From NCBI GenBank assembly GCA_009760855.2, contig WPIO01000198.1, positions 62,001 through 126,000 of the forward strand: 64,000 nt of DNA, given 5' to 3'. Below are positions 47,597 to 64,000 of this stretch, piece by piece. The notes below the pieces were generated by a model. It ran no database searches and was not told the DNA's origin. It worked only from the letters and a program-made list of their open reading frames with translations. Source of the DNA: Cristatella mucedo. Taxonomy: Eukaryota; Bryozoa; Phylactolaemata; Cristatellidae. How positions within the stretch are numbered: the stretch's first letter is position 1; each line of letters begins with the position of its first letter. The position numbers and the translations under genes are program-made.

Positions 47597-48862
47597 TGTA
47601 ACGCCGAAGGCTCGGCGGAGTAGGCTGAACCTGCCGCTTACCTAGCGACGTAACCTACCGCCTAATGCCGTTCGGTGCGTGCCGACGCGCAATAAGCCAA
47701 TAAGCAGGCCGCCGCGAAACGAGCGTTTCTGGCGCCGACCTGCTTACCGCTACTAAAGGGGGTCGTGAGTCAGCGGCGCGAATTGGAAAGCGAGACACAC
47801 AAATTGGGGATTTTACTGAGCTTTGTTCGCAAGCGCACAAAGTCGCTGCACGTTTAGCTCAGTTTTATCTCCAATTTTCTCACACGCTCTCAACAGCACA
47901 AGCACTCGTACCGAGAGACTACGTCCCCGCACTTAGGCTACCTGCGTCTATTGCGGGGAACGACCCAAATAGGACGAGGAGCCCGAACAGGAACCGGAAA
48001 CCCTGACTGGAGAACTAGGGCTCCGCTTCCACCGTAACGGCAAGAATACCACGCACGCCACCTCAAGCACTCTTGCGTGGGGAAATACGTCCTCGCACGT
48101 AGGCTACTTACGTCTCTTGTGGGCACGACCCAAGTAGACGGCGCCCGAACCGGAGCCTAGACCCTGATCGGAGAACTAGGGCTCTGCTTCCACCTTACGG
48201 CAGGAATACCTCATACACTACACCAAGCACTCTTGGCGAGACCACGTGCGCGCGCACACACACAAAACAGAGAAGAAACACAGAATGCGAGCTCGAGCGC
48301 TATACGACCGTATTCGATGGCGTCCACCGAATCCTCCTGGCGCTGTCTCGTCTTGTCCCGTCAATCGCCGGCGAGCAGGCCCGCCCTCCTCCCTCGCTTA
48401 CAGAGGAACGAGTCCGGTAACTACCGGCGACGGCGTCGAAACGGAGCCGAAGACGAAGAAGGAGCCTTTAGCGAGCGTCTCCCTATCATTATATGGCTAG
48501 CCGGGACAATGGGGTTGACAACCCAGCCAACATCAATCGCCTCAGTGAACTCGTCTGCGTCCCCCTTGCTCGCAGCTCGAGAACGCAGGCGCTCTTCACC
48601 CACTTCTTTTGTTCTCACGGTAGCCGTCCAGCAAATCTAGGACGGCTGGCGGCAGCAATCGACCTTGGGCAAGCATTGCCCTATTCTCAAATTGCTAGCC
48701 GGAACTATAGGGTTGACGCGCCAGCCAATATCAATCACCTCGTGGTCCTACTACGAAGGCTGCGTCCTCTCTCGCTCGAGGCTCTAGGGACAGGAGGGGT
48801 TTCCTGCTGAGCATTGAGTTCGTGTGCTCTCTAAAACTGAGTCAGGCCGGCGCTGTGCTACA
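47597..48862 (-). mobile_element. Long LTR-like repeat, copy 2 (inverted)
   Basis: Read on the minus strand it starts TGTAGCACAGCGCCGGCCTG and ends CCTTCGGCGTTACA, paralleling copy 1 at both ends and in the middle (gattgatattggctgg; gcaatcgaccttgggc complement). It is about 420 bp shorter. The polyadenylation signal is changed to AACAAA. A caccta motif occurs just outside both ends with a 2-bp offset, so a target duplication is doubtful. Confidence 0.65.
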
Positions 48863-49242
48863 TACACCTAGATACTGGTAAGCTTTCGGCCGCCGTGCGG
48901 TGCGAGCTCAGCCGGTCTATCTCTGCTCCGACTTCCGGCGGCAACTCGCTCGTCTGCTACTGGGTGCGAAACTACATTTGGACACGGGCCGTCGACCTTA
49001 ATCATCACCAATCACTCTCTGCTCGACACTTGCTGCAGGTCTCAGGGACTCACCCAGTCACTGCACCGGCAGCCTAGCTTCGGGCGTTAGTCGCGCTTGG
49101 CTGCGCCAGAAGCCTCAGTCGCGAAAAGGCTATGGCAACTGGGCGATCCCTCGGCCCCACCCACCCACCATATCTCCATTCCATGCGTTCGATACCGTTA
49201 AAAGTGCTGTCTTCACAACTCACCACAAAGATAGCTGTAGTT

Positions 49243-49278
49243 CGTATGTATGTATGTATGTATGTATGTATGTATGTG
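49243..49278 (+). repeat. Microsatellite (GTAT)n
   Basis: About nine units of gtat, the last with a change to gtgt. Confidence 0.96.
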
Positions 49279-49699
49279 TGTATAGCATGCAGGCTCCTCT
49301 GATAAGCCGCTGGTGAACAACTGTTAAAAGCATCACCGAGAGGTGCTCAGCTGTGGTCCGTCTGTGATGTGACGTGGACACACAGGCCGGTAACCCACTG
49401 GTGGACAGATAGTAGATTCACCATCAGGGTCAGCCTGTGCACAGTTGTGGTCCTCCTCGATGAATCATCGGGGTCGACCAGGGGAGCCGACGAGTCGAGT
49501 GGGAGTAGGGGAGTTGAGTGGGAGTAGGGGTCGAAGGGAGCCGTGCGCCCTTCGGCTACGTGCGTTGTAATAAACTGTTGGTGTTGGGCATCGGCTGGCT
49601 TTCTGCTGTGCGAATCAAACTAAACTAGCTAAAGGCGATGCTGCAAAGGCATCGCGTGTATATAGATATACACATGAAGGTATGCAAATAAATAAAATA

Positions 49700-49848
49700 A
49701 ATATAAATATAATTCATTAATATAGCGCCCCAAGAGAACTTAATCTCTATCCAGGCGCTTCACATACGCTTCGGGGCTCGAGCCCACGACCTCAGTCAGA
49801 CCTTGGTCGGGGCGAGCACCATAACCGCTAGACCAAACCAGCTCGGCA
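49700..49848 (-). mobile_element. SINE-2 copy upstream of cortactin exon 1
   Basis: On the given strand: aattcattaatatagcgccc, tccaggcgcttcacatacgc, ctcgagcccacgacctcag, ggtcggggcgagc, ending agaccaaaccagc. Confidence 0.88.
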
Positions 49849-50588
49849 TGCAAGAAAGCACCCGTCACCGATGAGTGCTCGCAGCGCTTGCATCAATGCA
49901 CAGCAGGTCCCATTTGGCCGGTGGGGACAAGTCGAATCGCTGCCAAATGCATAGACAGTTATCGGTTCATACATGCACAGTGCTAAAAGAAGCAACACAC
50001 CGTGGGGCTTTACGCAAGTTTGTCAGCCAGCAACTTCAGCGTCTCGCCGGTGTAGTAAATGAACACTCGGACAAAAAGAATGTCAAAGGGAATTACTAGA
50101 AGAGTAGATATTCGGCCAGAGAGCTCAATCCCTCTGCGGAGCGAGCGCGCACAGGTGCGCTGCTACTGACTCGCAAAGGAAGAAGAGCGACTACAATGTG
50201 TACGCTGCTAGGAGGGCTGGCCAGCGCGTAAGCGGGGTGGAATGAACGGATACGGAAGAACATCCCACGTGATCTCCAACCGGCTGTGGGTTGCTCCGTT
50301 GCTCTAAACAGGTTAGTTAATTCGTTGGACCGGTGAAGGCTCAGCGATCGGTGAATATTCGTATTCAGAGCACCATTTGAATCTCTGCACGTATTTGATT
50401 CCTAGTCTGACCGGTTGTCGTATGTTTTCGTGACCAACTAAACAAACTCACCGCCGGCGAGGTTCTCTTCCGCATTGGCGGCGCCTCACTTCCTTCGCAG
50501 TCGCCACGATTTCGAAACGCGCCTTGCTTTGTCCCCCGTGTGCCGCGTGGGCTAAGCGGTGCGAGACGCTTCAGGCAACCGTTTGCTC

Positions 50589-50602
50589 ATTTTAGACCGG
50601 CG
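50589..50602 (+). other. cttn: Likely splice acceptor in the 5' UTR of cortactin
   Basis: TTGCTCATTTTAG ends at 50595, 7 nt before the start codon. A pyrimidine-rich tract ending in TAG suggests the 5' UTR is spliced from an upstream non-coding exon, possibly in a CpG-rich block around 42-43 kb or 38-39 kb. A transcription start close by is the alternative. Confidence 0.45.
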
Positions 50603-63572
<12,970 letters not shown>

Positions 63573-63797
63573 GTACGGCCGTGCAGCTCAGGTGCTGCAC
63601 CCGCTGCTGGTGCTGTGTTGCGCCAGGGACTTCCGTTGTGACGTCGACGCTCGATCTTGCTCGGTCCCTCACTTGCTACCAGCTGCTCACCGTCCTCAGC
63701 TGGTTCGCCTGCTCTTGCATGAAGCAGTCAGCTCCCACATGCACGCACTGTGCGCCTACGAATGAACTGAGACTGCCTGGCTGCTCTGCGGCTCCCC

Positions 63798-63886
63798 TCC
63801 CTCCCTCCCTCCCTCCCTCCCTCCCTCCCTCCTCTCCTTCCCTCCCTCCTCTCCTTCCCTCCCTCCTCTCCCTCCCCTCTCTCCCC
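63798..63886 (+). repeat. Microsatellite (CCCT)n with interruptions
   Basis: cctccctccctccctccctc, then cctctccttccctcc repeats, 230 bp after cortactin exon 9. Confidence 0.95.
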
Positions 63887-63980
63887 CGGCTCCTACCAGC
63901 TGATGTTGCAGCTTCGATCGCCGGTAATGGCGCTGCAATTTCCGGCGGAAGGGACGGCAGCGTTAGCTGGCATGCCTGTT

Positions 63981-64000
63981 TTGTCCGCCCACCCCTGCAG
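63981..64000 (+). other. cttn: Probable acceptor of the next cortactin exon at the window edge
   Basis: The window ends in a pyrimidine-rich tract finishing CCCACCCCTGCAG. The preceding donor at 63573 needs a phase-1 exon, so a seventh repeat or the following region should begin at 64001. Confidence 0.5.

Larger units (their letters stand above)
48863..50588. other. Sequence just upstream of cortactin exon 1
   Basis: Apart from (GTAT)n and a SINE-2, nothing is recognised. A local repeat of gagttgagtgggagtagggg occurs twice near 49495-49530. Confidence 0.4.

Noticed and set aside
40349-48862. A full LTR retrotransposon between the two long repeats
   Set aside because: The repeats are inverted, not direct, and no gag, protease, RT or integrase motif lies between them.

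Overview
The window is invertebrate animal nuclear DNA. Its genes are split by GT-AG introns, it has GC- and CpG-rich patches at likely promoters, and it is crowded with LINEs, tRNA-derived SINEs and very long microsatellites. The phylum cannot be fixed from the sequence. Two neuronal/cytoskeletal genes were rebuilt exon by exon.

(1) Minus strand, 22629 to 7107: a complete synaptotagmin-1 gene. Nine coding exons join with matching phases into a 430-residue protein: a short lumenal tail with two N-glycosylation sequons, one membrane span with a Cys/Lys-rich flank, and C2A and C2B domains with every Ca2+-ligand aspartate present. The first coding exon is only 19 nt and lies in a CpG-rich block. 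Its introns hold LINE and SINE fragments.

(2) Plus strand, 50603 to beyond the right edge: the 5' part of a cortactin gene. It encodes the acidic Arp2/3-binding start followed by six 37-residue F-actin-binding repeats. Four consecutive exons are each exactly 111 bp and phase 1. The window stops on a CAG that looks like the acceptor of the next exon. The SH3 end is not in view.

The genes point away from each other, with about 28 kb between start codons. That interval holds three CpG-rich blocks (22.0-24.2, 38.4-39.4, 42.0-43.1 kb), a near full-length LINE (29.6-32.7 kb), a second LINE family with an intact 3' reading frame (33.6-35.1 kb, minus), several decayed LINE copies, an inverted pair of long LTR-like repeats (40.35-42.04 and 47.60-48.86 kb), and a heavily mutated copy of an uncharacterised multicopy invertebrate gene family (44.7-46.1 kb, minus).

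Two SINE families are scattered throughout. The 3' end of SINE-2 resembles the hairpin-forming 3' end of the main LINE, which suggests a LINE/SINE partnership. The cortactin introns carry unusually long pure microsatellites. One of them, (GCT)n, lies in frame downstream of a coding exon and would encode a 38-residue polyalanine if the intron were retained. Nothing prokaryotic, viral or CRISPR-like was seen.
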